From the NCBI GenBank assembly GCA_002410125.1, contig DHQH01000034.1, positions 7,463-22,577 of the forward strand: a DNA stretch of 15,115 nucleotides. The letters run 5' to 3'. The DNA is from Alphaproteobacteria bacterium UBA5343. Lineage in GTDB: Bacteria; Pseudomonadota; Alphaproteobacteria; RF32; UBA5343. Within the stretch, counting starts at the first letter, position 1. Each line of letters opens with the position of its first letter. This document shows, in pieces, positions 1-7,531 of this stretch. The position numbers and the translations under genes are program-made. The notes beneath the pieces are model-generated. The model had not been told where the DNA came from. It did not search any database and saw only the letters and a program-made list of their open reading frames with translations.

Positions 1-2
1 AC

Positions 3-800
3 GTAACAGAGTTTACACTATTTGCTGTGGTGTCAATGATGGCTTCACTTGCTCTGGTACCACTAACGATGAGTAAAGCTAGGCAGCCAAGGGAAATGGT
101 TACAGAAAAAGTTACTTTTTCAAAGTTATTTAATATATCGCCACTTTCTTGTTTAGGTGTTTTGACAATTGGTGTTGCGAGTGGTTCTTTTTGGGCGATG
201 TCACCAGTATGTTTTAAAAATTCAGGTTTAAGCACTGCTGATGTGGCGATGTTTATCAGTTTTGTGTATTTAGGTGGTCTTGTGTTTCAGTGGCCTGCAG
301 GATGGTTATCAGATTTGATTAATAGAAAGTTTGTTATTGCTCTTTGTTCTACAATAACCATGATTACATGTGCAGTGATTTATTATAATTTGGTTGATTA
401 TACAGATAATAGTCAAACATTATTTATATTGGCATTTTTATATGGGGCAGGTAATTATCCTATTTATTCTTTATTTGTATCGCTTTCAAATGATGCAATG
501 CCAGAAAATATGTCATTTGTAAGAGTTAGTGCAACACTTGTTACTTTGCAAGGTGTTGGTATGTTCTTAGGGCCACTTTTAGGTTCTGGGGTTATGAGTA
601 TATTTGGAGATCAATCATTATTGATATTTGTGATATTTGCTCAGTTGATGATTTGTATGTTAGCAATTGGTAGAATGTTCTTTGGTAGAGTGACCACAAA
701 TACAAGGAAGTTTGTGGCCGTACCTACCAATACTGTTGCATCAGCTATGTTTGACCCTAGAAGAAAGAATAGATTCTTTGGCTTTAAAAAAGATATATAA
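3..800 (+). CDS. MFS transporter, YcaD-like, 5'-truncated by window
   Basis: This is the C-terminal part of a major facilitator superfamily permease of the inner membrane. The frame is open back to base 3, so the gene starts outside the window; GTG and ATG codons at 27-41 fall inside what looks like a membrane helix (probably TM6) and are unlikely starts. About six more hydrophobic segments follow. A motif-A-like loop, GWLSDLINRKF, is preceded by VFQWPA, which is typical of YcaD/MFS_1-type carriers. The cytoplasmic tail carries FVAVPTNT and a DPRRKNR segment, a tail style I associate with alphaproteobacterial YcaD-like proteins. The substrate cannot be read from the sequence. The stop codon lies three bases from the stop of the convergent glycosyltransferase gene, with no clear terminator between them. 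The MFS assignment is solid; the subfamily is a judgement from motif similarity. Confidence 0.85.
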   Translation, partial: VTEFTLFAVVSMMASLALVPLTMSKARQPREMVTEKVTFSKLFNISPLSCLGVLTIGVASGSFWAMSPVCFKNSGLSTADVAMFISFVYLGGLVFQWPAGWLSDLINRKFVIALCSTITMITCAVIYYNLVDYTDNSQTLFILAFLYGAGNYPIYSLFVSLSNDAMPENMSFVRVSATLVTLQGVGMFLGPLLGSGVMSIFGDQSLLIFVIFAQLMICMLAIGRMFFGRVTTNTRKFVAVPTNTVASAMFDPRRKNRFFGFKKDI

Positions 801-803
801 TTA

Positions 804-1814
804 TTATTTCTTTGGATTGATTAAGAAACCAATAAATATGATTGTTTCTACAAAAGCTATAATAATCATAGAAGTTGCGCAATCATAAAGGGCTGCAAAA
901 ATAGCTAAGCATAATAAAAATACATTATTTATTGCTATTCTTTTAACAACTTGGCTATGGTTTAGTCCTTTTCTAAGAGCGATTTGGAAGAAATGTGTTT
1001 TATGTGGTTGCCATATTTTTTCTTTTCTAAAGGCTCTTTTGGTAATAGTAAATGTTGCATCAATAAAATGATACATTGGTAAAATAGCTAGAGTTAATAC
1101 GCTAAATTCTACAGAGCCTCTGATGAGTAACCATGCAAGTAGGTAACCAAAAGAAACAGCTCCAACATCTCCTAAGAATATTTTTGCGGGATGCCAGTTA
1201 AAGATCAAGAATGCAATAAAGGTTACTAAGATAATGCTTGCATATTGAGTGATTTCTATTGGCAAGAAACCTAAAGCCCCGATAATAACCATACCAAGAG
1301 TAATAGTGATGGTCTCAGTAGCTGTTATACCGTCAATTCCATCCATAAAATTATATAAATTGATAAACCATACCCAGCCGATAGTTAATATAATTCTATC
1401 GGTGATGAATGGGAATTTACCATCAAATAATAAGAAATTGTCTGGTAAATGATAAACCCCAATTATTACAGCTGCTATATGAATAAATATTCTGAGTAGG
1501 GCTGAGGTGTCGTGTCTATCATCATAAAAGGATATTGCAGCTAGGATTATGAAAGTGATAAGGGTTGAGATCAGCTCACAATGTGTAACAGGGTATTTCC
1601 AAGATGAGAAATCTTGAGAGTTATATATTAATAAGAATCCTATGATTGATGCAATCACAACAGCCAATCCAGCACTGGTTGGTGTAGGATTTGTATGACT
1701 AGAACGGTGATCAGGAATATCTAAAAATGATTTTGAAGAAAATAATTTTATTAGATATTTTACTCCCAAAAAGCTGATTATAAAAGATAATATCAATATA
1801 TAAATTAGACTCAT
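804..1814 (-). CDS. WecA/WbpL-type undecaprenyl-phosphate sugar-1-phosphate transferase (glycosyltransferase family 4)
   Basis: This polytopic inner-membrane enzyme (336 aa, about ten or eleven hydrophobic segments) belongs to the MraY/WecA superfamily. The family moves a sugar-1-phosphate, usually an N-acetylated amino sugar, from a UDP-sugar onto undecaprenyl phosphate, starting O-antigen or related glycan synthesis. Visible motifs are DIPDHRSSHTNPTPTSAG (residues 32-49), the Mg-binding DDR (98-100), NFMDGIDG (155-162), KIFLGDVGA with D216 (211-219), and PHKTHFFQ (270-277), which matches the family's C-terminal HxHH-like loop. The N-terminal DIP.RSSHT..TP pattern fits WecA/WbpL proteins better than MraY. 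The length is usual. The ATG at 1814 is preceded by an AGGG-type ribosome site (CAGGGCAAATAAT). The gene ends with two tandem TAA stops (801-806). It is divergent from guaC. The donor sugar cannot be told from the sequence. Confidence 0.9.
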   Translation of the reverse strand: MSLIYILILSFIISFLGVKYLIKLFSSKSFLDIPDHRSSHTNPTPTSAGLAVVIASIIGFLLIYNSQDFSSWKYPVTHCELISTLITFIILAAISFYDDRHDTSALLRIFIHIAAVIIGVYHLPDNFLLFDGKFPFITDRIILTIGWVWFINLYNFMDGIDGITATETITITLGMVIIGALGFLPIEITQYASIILVTFIAFLIFNWHPAKIFLGDVGAVSFGYLLAWLLIRGSVEFSVLTLAILPMYHFIDATFTITKRAFRKEKIWQPHKTHFFQIALRKGLNHSQVVKRIAINNVFLLCLAIFAALYDCATSMIIIAFVETIIFIGFLINPKK

Positions 1815-1897
1815 ATTATTTGCCCTGTGTTTTTATAGTCATTGTGGTAAGGATATAATATATTTGTGGCTATATACAATAAAAAAATTGTTTATAT

Positions 1898-1911
1898 TAT
1901 CATAGATGATA
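1898..1911. promoter_or_regulatory. Inverted repeat within guaC promoter region
   Basis: TATCAT-AG-ATGATA is an inverted repeat with six-base arms. It lies between a TTGTTT (1888-1893) and a TAGAAT (1910-1915) that are 16 bases apart, a plausible -35/-10 pair for guaC. Just upstream, ACAAT (1876-1880) and ATTGT (1887-1891) form a second small inverted repeat. This position suits a repressor operator, but such short AT-only repeats also arise by chance here. Confidence 0.3.
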
Positions 1912-1950
1912 GAATCAATAAGTAATAAATATGGTTAGGAGTTGTGTAAT

Positions 1951-2991
1951 ATGAGAATTGAAGATGAAGTAAAACTTGATTTCAAAGATGTTTTATTAAG
2001 ACCAAAGAGAAGTTCTCTTAATTCTAGGTCACAAGTTAATTTAATTAGAGATTTTACTTTTAGAAATTCTGGTCATAAATGGTCAGGAATTCCTATAATG
2101 GCTGCCAATATGGATACTATTGGTACATTTGAGATGTTTTATGAATTGAAAAAAGAAAGTCTATTTACTTGTCTTCATAAACATTATGATATTTTACAGC
2201 TTAATGAATTTTGTAGATCTCTAGGGGATTCTGACTTTGATTATTTTGCATTATCTACTGGAACTTCAGAAAATGATTTTAATAAGATAAAAACTGTGAT
2301 TAGGCAAAATCCGAAAGTTTCTTTTGTATGTGTTGATGTTGCTAATGGATATTCAGTACATTTTTCTGATTTTGTTAAAAAGATTAGAGATGAATTTCCA
2401 AAAATTACTATTATTGCTGGCAATGTTGTAACTGCTGAGATGACAGAACAATTAATCTTGGATGGTGCTGATATTGTAAAAATTGGAATTGGACCAGGTT
2501 CTGTTTGTACGACAAGAATCCAAACAGGAGTTGGATATCCGCAATTATCGGCGATTATTGAATGTGCTGATGCTGCTCATGGTCTAAAGGGGCATATCAT
2601 TGGTGATGGTGGTTGTGTTTGTCCTGGAGATGTTGCTAAGGCCTTTGGTGGTGGTGCTGACTTTGTAATGCTTGGTGGGATGTTGTCTGGACATGATGAA
2701 TGTACAGGGGCAATTATTGAGAAAGATGGTAAAAAATATAAAGAATATTATGGAATGAGTTCTCAAAAAGCTATGGAAAGATATAATGGTGGTTTGGCTC
2801 ATTATAGATCTTCGGAGGGCAGAGAAGTAAAAGTTCCATATAGAGGACCAGTTGAAAATACTATTAGAGATATTTTGGGTGGAGTTCGTTCTACTTGTAC
2901 TTATGTTGGAGCCGCAAGATTAAAAGGGTTAAGCCGAAGAACTACGTTTCTGAAAGTTCATTCTCAATTTAATAGTTCATTGATAGATTGA
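1951..2991 (+). CDS. guaC: GMP reductase
   Basis: GuaC is a soluble enzyme that reduces GMP to IMP with NADPH and releases ammonia, returning guanine nucleotides to the purine pool. The 346-residue protein aligns with E. coli GuaC (347 aa, from memory) along its whole length, starting with MRIEDEVKLDFKDVL. The catalytic loop GIGPGSVCTTR places the cysteine at residue 186, the same number as in the E. coli enzyme. The phosphate-binding IIGDGGC and the GGGADFVMLGGMLSGH segment are intact, and YYGMSS corresponds to the mobile flap. There are no CBS domains, which separates it from IMP dehydrogenase. A TTG nine bases upstream could extend the frame by three codons, but AGGAG at 1937-1941 is spaced nine bases from the ATG at 1951, so I take the ATG. 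The gene stands alone and ends at a strong bidirectional terminator. Confidence 0.96.
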   Translation: MRIEDEVKLDFKDVLLRPKRSSLNSRSQVNLIRDFTFRNSGHKWSGIPIMAANMDTIGTFEMFYELKKESLFTCLHKHYDILQLNEFCRSLGDSDFDYFALSTGTSENDFNKIKTVIRQNPKVSFVCVDVANGYSVHFSDFVKKIRDEFPKITIIAGNVVTAEMTEQLILDGADIVKIGIGPGSVCTTRIQTGVGYPQLSAIIECADAAHGLKGHIIGDGGCVCPGDVAKAFGGGADFVMLGGMLSGHDECTGAIIEKDGKKYKEYYGMSSQKAMERYNGGLAHYRSSEGREVKVPYRGPVENTIRDILGGVRSTCTYVGAARLKGLSRRTTFLKVHSQFNSSLID

Positions 2992-2996
2992 TAATA

Positions 2997-3028
2997 AAAA
3001 AGAGGTTTGAAATTTCAAACCTCTTTTT
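2997..3028. terminator. Bidirectional Rho-independent terminator between guaC and csp
   Basis: A perfect palindrome is centred between 3012 and 3013: AAAAAGAGGTTTGAAA followed at once by its reverse complement. In RNA the middle bases form the loop, and each strand ends in a run of Us. It sits just after the guaC stop and just before the end of the convergent cold-shock gene, so it can stop transcription from both sides. Confidence 0.9.
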
Positions 3029-3050
3029 CTTTGTTCTGTTTTGGTTAGAA

Positions 3051-3257
3051 CTAGCTTAGTAATTTGATTTCACCAGCTGTTTCTTTTCCATTATGTTCTT
3101 TAACTTCAAAGCTAACTTTTTGTTCTTCGAAAAGTGTTTTAAGACCTCCAGCTAGAACTTCTGTGATGTGAACGAATATATCTTTTTCGCCTTCATCTGG
3201 AGTTATAAATCCATAACCTTTTCTTTTATTGAACCATTTTACTGTGCCTGTAGCCAT
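3051..3257 (-). CDS. Cold-shock domain protein (CspA family), copy 1
   Basis: This is a 68-residue single cold-shock domain (OB fold) protein of the usual family length. It binds single-stranded RNA or DNA in the cytoplasm and is thought to melt RNA structure. The RNP1 motif KGYGFI (13-18) and RNP2 motif IFVHI (27-31) are intact, and the aromatic KWFN (7-10) is present. A good ribosome site, AAGGAAAAG, precedes the ATG at 3257. A TATAAA (3318-3323) and a weak TTAGTA (3340-3345) on the minus strand, 16 bases apart, would give a 5' UTR of about 55-60 bases. It differs from the second copy (7145-7351) at about 16 of 68 positions by my count, mostly outside the RNP motifs. I cannot say whether it is induced by cold. 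Confidence 0.95.
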   Translation of the reverse strand: MATGTVKWFNKRKGYGFITPDEGEKDIFVHITEVLAGGLKTLFEEQKVSFEVKEHNGKETAGEIKLLS

Positions 3258-3387
3258 TTTACTTTTCCTTATAGTTATTTAACTTAAAATAAGAATGCCA
3301 GCTTTGATAAAAAACATTTTATATCTCTCTGATATGTCTTACTAAAAATTAATCTTAAACAGATATTTTTTAATTGTAAATAATTTT

Positions 3388-4536
3388 TTATGCATATCTA
3401 TAGATTTTGCCACCCATAGATCCTCTCTTCTTTACACCTGTTGTTGTGTTGAAGGTGATAGGGAGATTGTGAATATGTCTAATCGCTAATAAAGCAAAGC
3501 CATCAGCTTCAACTCTAGTTGGATTGAATCCGTCATTATGTTTTATTACTGTGTTGATATTTGTTAGTTTATTAATTCTTTCAACCATATATTTATTATA
3601 TGCACCACCGCCAACAATTAGAATCTGTTTTGGAGTATTTGGGCATTGTTTGATGGATAAGGCAATAGACTTGGTTGTAAATTCAGTAAGAGTTGCAGTT
3701 CCATCTTGAGGAGATAGATTTTTGATTAGGGGAGTTATATGATTTATAAAATCATTTCTATCAAGTGATTTGGGGGCGGGTTGTTTAAAATAAGGATGAG
3801 ATAGAAGTTGAGATAATATATCTTTATTTATTGTTCCAGATCTTGCAATTTCTCCATCTTTATCATATTCAATATTATAATGTTTTTTTACCCAGTCATT
3901 TATCATGGCATTGCCAGTGCCAGTATCAAAGCCAATTAAGTTATCATTTTCTATATAGGTGATGTTGGCAACTCCGCCAATATTTATTATTGCCGTTGGT
4001 TTTTCTAAATTATAGCAAAGTGTTTTATGATGAATAGGGATTAGAGGAGCACCTTGTCCTCCATTTTTAATATCATTTTGTCTTAAATCGGCTACAACAT
4101 TTATTTTTAGTTCATTTGCAATTTTTTGTGGGTTGCCAATTTGTAGGGTATAGGCTTCTTCTGGTTTATGAATAATAGTTTGCCCATGAAAGCTAATAAT
4201 ATCAATTTGGTTTGCGGTTAATCCAGATTTTTCCAAGAGTTTTTTAATTGCGATTATATGTTCGGTTGTGATGGTGTTTGCTACTTTTTCTAATAATTCC
4301 AATTCTGGTTTTGAAGCTGTTCTTTTATCAATTCCGTAAGCTGATTTTATGAGGGTTGATTGTTCAGCTGTGTAGTTATGAGAATATATATCTCCAAAGT
4401 GATATATTTTTTCTCCATTGGAAATTATAATGCTAGCATCTACACCATCGGCAGAAGTGCCGCTCATCGTTCCTATTGATAGTAATGTTTTTTTATCTTG
4501 TTCTTTATGTTTTTCAAATATATGATAAATTCCCAT
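3388..4536 (-). CDS. anmK: Anhydro-N-acetylmuramic acid kinase
   Basis: AnmK is a cytoplasmic enzyme of peptidoglycan recycling. It cleaves the 1,6-anhydro ring of anhydro-MurNAc and phosphorylates it with ATP, giving MurNAc-6-phosphate for the MurQ etherase. The 382-residue protein shows the ATP-binding GTMSGTSADGVD (22-33), SFHGQT (115-120), and RxxDxxxGGQGAPL with the presumed catalytic aspartate at 155. It also has NIGGVAN (185-191), DTGTGN (204-209), a VGGGAYN segment and the C-terminal EADGFALLAIR. It is a little longer than E. coli AnmK (about 369 aa), mainly through the first 15 residues. The ATG at 4536 has AAAGGGGAA just upstream. The cold-shock gene lies 130 bases downstream on the same strand with no clear terminator between them, so some read-through is possible. 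It is divergent from the MFS pair. Confidence 0.95.
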   Translation of the reverse strand: MGIYHIFEKHKEQDKKTLLSIGTMSGTSADGVDASIIISNGEKIYHFGDIYSHNYTAEQSTLIKSAYGIDKRTASKPELELLEKVANTITTEHIIAIKKLLEKSGLTANQIDIISFHGQTIIHKPEEAYTLQIGNPQKIANELKINVVADLRQNDIKNGGQGAPLIPIHHKTLCYNLEKPTAIINIGGVANITYIENDNLIGFDTGTGNAMINDWVKKHYNIEYDKDGEIARSGTINKDILSQLLSHPYFKQPAPKSLDRNDFINHITPLIKNLSPQDGTATLTEFTTKSIALSIKQCPNTPKQILIVGGGAYNKYMVERINKLTNINTVIKHNDGFNPTRVEADGFALLAIRHIHNLPITFNTTTGVKKRGSMGGKIYRYA

Positions 4537-4561
4537 GGGTTCCCCTTTGTAACTTAGAGAA

Positions 4562-4594
4562 ATTATATAATGAAAATATTTAAAAAAAGGTCAA
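4562..4594 (-). promoter_or_regulatory. anmK: Possible anmK promoter
   Basis: On the minus strand a TTGACC (4589-4594) precedes an AT-rich block containing TTATAT and TATAAT (4562-4570). The spacing is 18 bases to TTATAT but 21 to the better TATAAT, so the -10 is uncertain. The -35 lies inside the repeated GGTCAAG block shared with the start of the neighbouring MFS gene. Confidence 0.3.
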
Positions 4595-4662
4595 GTTTTT
4601 GTCTTTCGTCTTTTGCACAATTAATCGTGCAAAATACTTCGGACAATGGAGATGTAACATGA
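4570..4662 (+). CDS. Possible 30-codon upstream ORF coupled to MFS pair
   Basis: ATG at 4570 opens a 30-residue frame whose TGA stop (4660-4662) overlaps the ATG of the first MFS gene as ATGA. This is the classic arrangement for translational coupling. The peptide begins MKIFKKRSSF and has FA a few residues later; the MFS protein begins MKKMLLKRSSFEFA. The DNA agrees: a 16-base block, AAAAAGGTCAAGTTTT, occurs here (4585-4600) and again at 4676-4691. The frame may therefore be a decayed duplicate of the start of a third paralogue, or a leader peptide. The ribosome site is weak (GAGA, ten bases upstream), so translation is unproven. Confidence 0.35.
   Translation: MKIFKKRSSFCLSSFAQLIVQNTSDNGDVT
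4611..4634. promoter_or_regulatory. 24-base palindrome upstream of MFS pair
   Basis: TTTTGCAC (4611-4618) and GTGCAAAA (4627-4634) are perfect inverted arms around AATTAATC, whose core ATTAAT is itself palindromic. It lies 14 bases before the GGAG ribosome site of the first MFS gene and inside the possible upstream ORF. It could be an operator for a dimeric repressor or an RNA hairpin near the start. No regulator gene is nearby in the window. Confidence 0.45.
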
Positions 4663-5894
4663 AAAAAATGTTATTAAAAAGGTCAAGTTTTGAGTTTGCA
4701 CCAACTTTATTGAAGATAAGTTTTGGTATGTCAATTAGAGCAATGTTTATTTTGCCGATTGTCGTTTTATATTATCAAACCAAAAATATGAGTGTTGGTG
4801 ACTTTTTTATGTTACAAGCTATTTGCTCAGTAGTGGCTTTTGCTATAGAAATTCCAACAGGCTATATAGGAGATGTTTTTGATAGGAAGAAAGTTATTCT
4901 TTCTGGGGTTTTGATGTGGCTGATTGGTAATGTCTTTATTTGGTTAGGTAATAGTTTTTTATATATTGCAATTGGAGAGATGATTTTTGGTGTTGCTATT
5001 GCTTTAATGTCAGGTACAAGACAGGCATATTTATATGATTTATTAAAATCAATGGGTAAACAGAAAAATGCATTAAAAGAAGAAGCTTCTTTTTATTCTT
5101 GGGAGCAATGGTTTTTGCTATTTGGTTGTTTGATTGGTGGTTTTTTATATGATTATAATATCCATTATCCTGTTATATTGATCTGTATATTTACAGTGAT
5201 TGGTTTTGTGATGATGATGTTTTTACCAAGTGTAAAAAATGTTAAGAAATCAGAGGAAAAAAGAGATGTTTGGAGGGATGTCAAAGAGACTGTTAAATAT
5301 TCACTCAAAGGTCACGAAGAGGTAAAATGGTTGATTATTTATCCTGCGGTTCTTTATGTTGGTACTTTTACTTTGTTTTGGGTGTTGCAAATTCAGGCAA
5401 AAGGTTTTGATATTGCAGTGAAATATTTTGGTTTGGTATTGGTAGTAAATTATGTTTTAAAAGCTATTTTTTCAGCCAATACAACAAAAATTATTGACAA
5501 GATTGGCTTGAAATCATGTGTGGTATCTTTTTTGATTTTAATCATTATTGCTTGTTTGGGTGTATTTTTTAGTCAGTTATATTCTTATACTGATTATATG
5601 TGTTATGTGTTGTTATTTATTAGTTTATTGGGTGTTTCATTTGTGCATAGTATTGGTAAACCTTTATTTACAACGATGATTAATGATAGAGTTGATTCAT
5701 CTCAAAGAGCTACTGTATTATCAGTTTCTTCTTTTGCATTTAGAGGGATGTATACAATTATATTTTTCTTTATGAAGTTTTTGATCGATGGGATTGGAGT
5801 TTATAATGCTATGTTGATCTTAGCTGTATTTTTCCTGATAGGAACTATACCTTTAATGAGGTTGATTAGGTTAGGGATATTAAATGAAAAGTAA
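4659..5894 (+). CDS. MFS transporter, first of a tandem pair
   Basis: This 12-helix major facilitator permease (411 aa from the chosen start) sits in the inner membrane. The loop between helices 2 and 3 reads EIPTGYIGDVFDRKKV, the MFS motif A (GxxxDxxxRKK), and SGTRQAYLYD and EQWFLLFG are shared with its neighbour. It is probably a proton-driven exporter or sugar/drug-type carrier, but the substrate is not evident. The frame is open 20 codons upstream to 4599, but those residues do not match the paralogue, and GGAG at 4648-4651 is seven bases from the ATG at 4659, so I use that start. The TAA overlaps the ATG of the second gene by 11 bases, which implies one transcript and coupled translation. 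Long runs of T reflect Phe/Leu/Ile-rich helices, not a frameshift. Confidence 0.9.
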   Translation: MKKMLLKRSSFEFAPTLLKISFGMSIRAMFILPIVVLYYQTKNMSVGDFFMLQAICSVVAFAIEIPTGYIGDVFDRKKVILSGVLMWLIGNVFIWLGNSFLYIAIGEMIFGVAIALMSGTRQAYLYDLLKSMGKQKNALKEEASFYSWEQWFLLFGCLIGGFLYDYNIHYPVILICIFTVIGFVMMMFLPSVKNVKKSEEKRDVWRDVKETVKYSLKGHEEVKWLIIYPAVLYVGTFTLFWVLQIQAKGFDIAVKYFGLVLVVNYVLKAIFSANTTKIIDKIGLKSCVVSFLILIIIACLGVFFSQLYSYTDYMCYVLLFISLLGVSFVHSIGKPLFTTMINDRVDSSQRATVLSVSSFAFRGMYTIIFFFMKFLIDGIGVYNAMLILAVFFLIGTIPLMRLIRLGILNEK

Positions 5895-7089
5895 ATTTAC
5901 ATCTGTGCCGATGATATTAAAGTTTGGGTATGGTTTATCTACTAGATCGATGTTTTTCTTGCCTATAATATTTCTTTATTATCAAACTAAAAATATTGAA
6001 ATGGGAGATTTTTTCTTATTGCAATCAATTAATACTGTGATGATTTTTATTGCAGAGATTCCAACAGGTTATATATCTGATAATTTTGATAGAAAAAAAG
6101 TTATGTTATGGGCGGTTATAACGTGGTTTGTTGGTTGTTTGTTTATGTTATTTGGGCAGACATTTACGGTATTGATTGGTGGTGAATTATTTAGTGGTAT
6201 TGGTTTGGCTCTTTTTTCTGGGACTAGAGAGGCTTATTTATATGATTATTTAATATCTGAGGGACGAGAAAAAGATGCATTAAAAGAAGAGGGAATGATG
6301 TATTCTTGTGAGCAATGGTTCTTACTTTTTAGTAGTGTGGCTGGGGCTCTTCTTTATAGCTATAATATTCATTATCCGATGTATGCTTGTTTAGTTTTTA
6401 CAGTTGTGGCTTTTTGCAGTATGTGTTTTTTACCAAGGGTACAAATTTCTAAGAAAGTGTGTGATAAAAGAAATGTTTTACAGGATCTGAAAGATACTAT
6501 TCATTATTCGCTAAAAGGTCATCATGAGATTAAATGGATTATATTATATTCTGCGACTATGTTTGTAGGTATGGCTTTATTGTTTTGGTGTTTGCAGCCG
6601 CAACTGAGAGACTTTGGGGTGGCTGTGAAATATTTTGGCTTGTTTTTGGCTTGTAACTATTTATTGAAAGGTGTTTTATCAGCTAATGCTGAGAGAGTAT
6701 CAAATAAAATCGGACTTAAGAATTGTTTGATGATATTTTTATGTCTTATTGTGATTGCTTGTTTTGCTGTTTATACGTCTTATTCATATTTTAATGAAAG
6801 TTATATGGTTTATGTATTTATATTAATAAGTTTATTGACGATTGCTTTTGTACATGGGGTTGGGCGACCAATATTTGTTACATTGATTAATAGGAGGGTG
6901 GAATCTTATAGAAGGGCTACAGTTTTATCTGTTTCTGCATTTGTTTATAATGGTTTTCATGCGACAGTATTTTTTGCAATGAAGTTTTTAATTGATGGTA
7001 TTGGGCTTTATAATTCGATGCTAATATTTGCGGGATTATTCTTGTTTGGGGTTATTCCATTAGTGAAGTTGCTTAGGATTAAATGGTAG
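5884..7089 (+). CDS. MFS transporter, second of a tandem pair
   Basis: A second 401-residue, 12-helix MFS permease aligns with the preceding gene over its full length, at roughly half identical residues by eye. Shared blocks include ILPI/FLPI..LYYQTKN, EIPTGYI.D.FDRKKV (motif A), SGTR.AYLYD, NIHYP, KYFGL and FLIDGIG.YN. It begins inside the last codons of the first gene, with GG-rich TTAGGGATATTAA just upstream, and ends at a bidirectional terminator, so the two form an operon. The likely origin is tandem duplication followed by divergence. The two could carry related substrates or work as a heteromer, but MFS proteins usually act as monomers, so I favour separate transporters. The substrate is unknown; the divergent anmK is the only functional hint and a weak one. 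Confidence 0.9.
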   Translation: MKSKFTSVPMILKFGYGLSTRSMFFLPIIFLYYQTKNIEMGDFFLLQSINTVMIFIAEIPTGYISDNFDRKKVMLWAVITWFVGCLFMLFGQTFTVLIGGELFSGIGLALFSGTREAYLYDYLISEGREKDALKEEGMMYSCEQWFLLFSSVAGALLYSYNIHYPMYACLVFTVVAFCSMCFLPRVQISKKVCDKRNVLQDLKDTIHYSLKGHHEIKWIILYSATMFVGMALLFWCLQPQLRDFGVAVKYFGLFLACNYLLKGVLSANAERVSNKIGLKNCLMIFLCLIVIACFAVYTSYSYFNESYMVYVFILISLLTIAFVHGVGRPIFVTLINRRVESYRRATVLSVSAFVYNGFHATVFFAMKFLIDGIGLYNSMLIFAGLFLFGVIPLVKLLRIKW

Positions 7090-7090
7090 A

Positions 7091-7122
7091 AAAAAAGAGT
7101 TGGTAATTTCCAACTCTTTTTT
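7091..7122. terminator. Bidirectional Rho-independent terminator between MFS pair and csp
   Basis: AAAAAAGAGTTGG (7091-7103), loop TAATTT, then CCAACTCTTTTTT (7110-7122) form a perfect 13-pair stem with a U-run on either strand. It lies directly after the second MFS stop (7087-7089) and before the end of the convergent cold-shock gene. Confidence 0.9.
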
Positions 7123-7144
7123 GATAAAAAACTTTTGAGTCTTA

Positions 7145-7351
7145 TTAGTCAGCTAAGTTGATGTTTGTAGCTGTTGTTTTACCGTTATGTTCTTTAACTT
7201 CGAAAGATACTTTTTGATCTTCAAATAAGTTTTTTAAGCCAGAGTTTAAAACTTCTGTGATGTGTACGAATACATCTTTATCGCCAGCTTCTGGAGTGAT
7301 AAAACCATAACCTTTGGTTTTGTTGAACCATTTAACAGTTCCTGTAGTCAT
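7145..7351 (-). CDS. Cold-shock domain protein (CspA family), copy 2
   Basis: This is a 68-residue cold-shock protein with RNP1 KGYGFI and RNP2 VFVHI intact, about three quarters identical to copy 1 at 3051-3257. The changes cluster in the loop after RNP1 (PEAGDKD against PDEGEKD), in LNSGLKN, and at the C-terminus (ATNINLAD against AGEIKLLS). The ATG at 7351 has AAAGGA spaced eight to nine bases upstream. The 180 bases upstream hold a seven-pair inverted repeat, AGAAACT (7425-7431) with AGTTTCT (7442-7448), which could fold in a long 5' UTR; structured leaders are known for cspA-type genes in other bacteria. As with copy 1, it faces a convergent gene across a bidirectional terminator. Confidence 0.95.
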   Translation of the reverse strand: MTTGTVKWFNKTKGYGFITPEAGDKDVFVHITEVLNSGLKNLFEDQKVSFEVKEHNGKTTATNINLAD

Positions 7352-7531
7352 AATTAATTTCCTTTAATTGATTTAAGTTATTAAGAAAGTCAGGTAAAGT
7401 GGATAAGGATCTTTATTGAACTAGAGAAACTATTTTGAGGCAGTTTCTAAAAAGTAAAACTTTGATGCAATATATCTATGCTGATATTCTTACTTATTAG
7501 TTAGACACTATAATATGGTAATTGTAAAGCC

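Noticed and set aside
2584..2802. 72-codon ORF antisense to guaC
   Set aside because: guaC is certain over this stretch; the antisense frame has no ribosome site or domain signal.
4599..4658. Upstream extension of the first MFS gene by 20 codons
   Set aside because: The extension does not align with the paralogue, and a good GGAG site with proper spacing supports the start at 4659.
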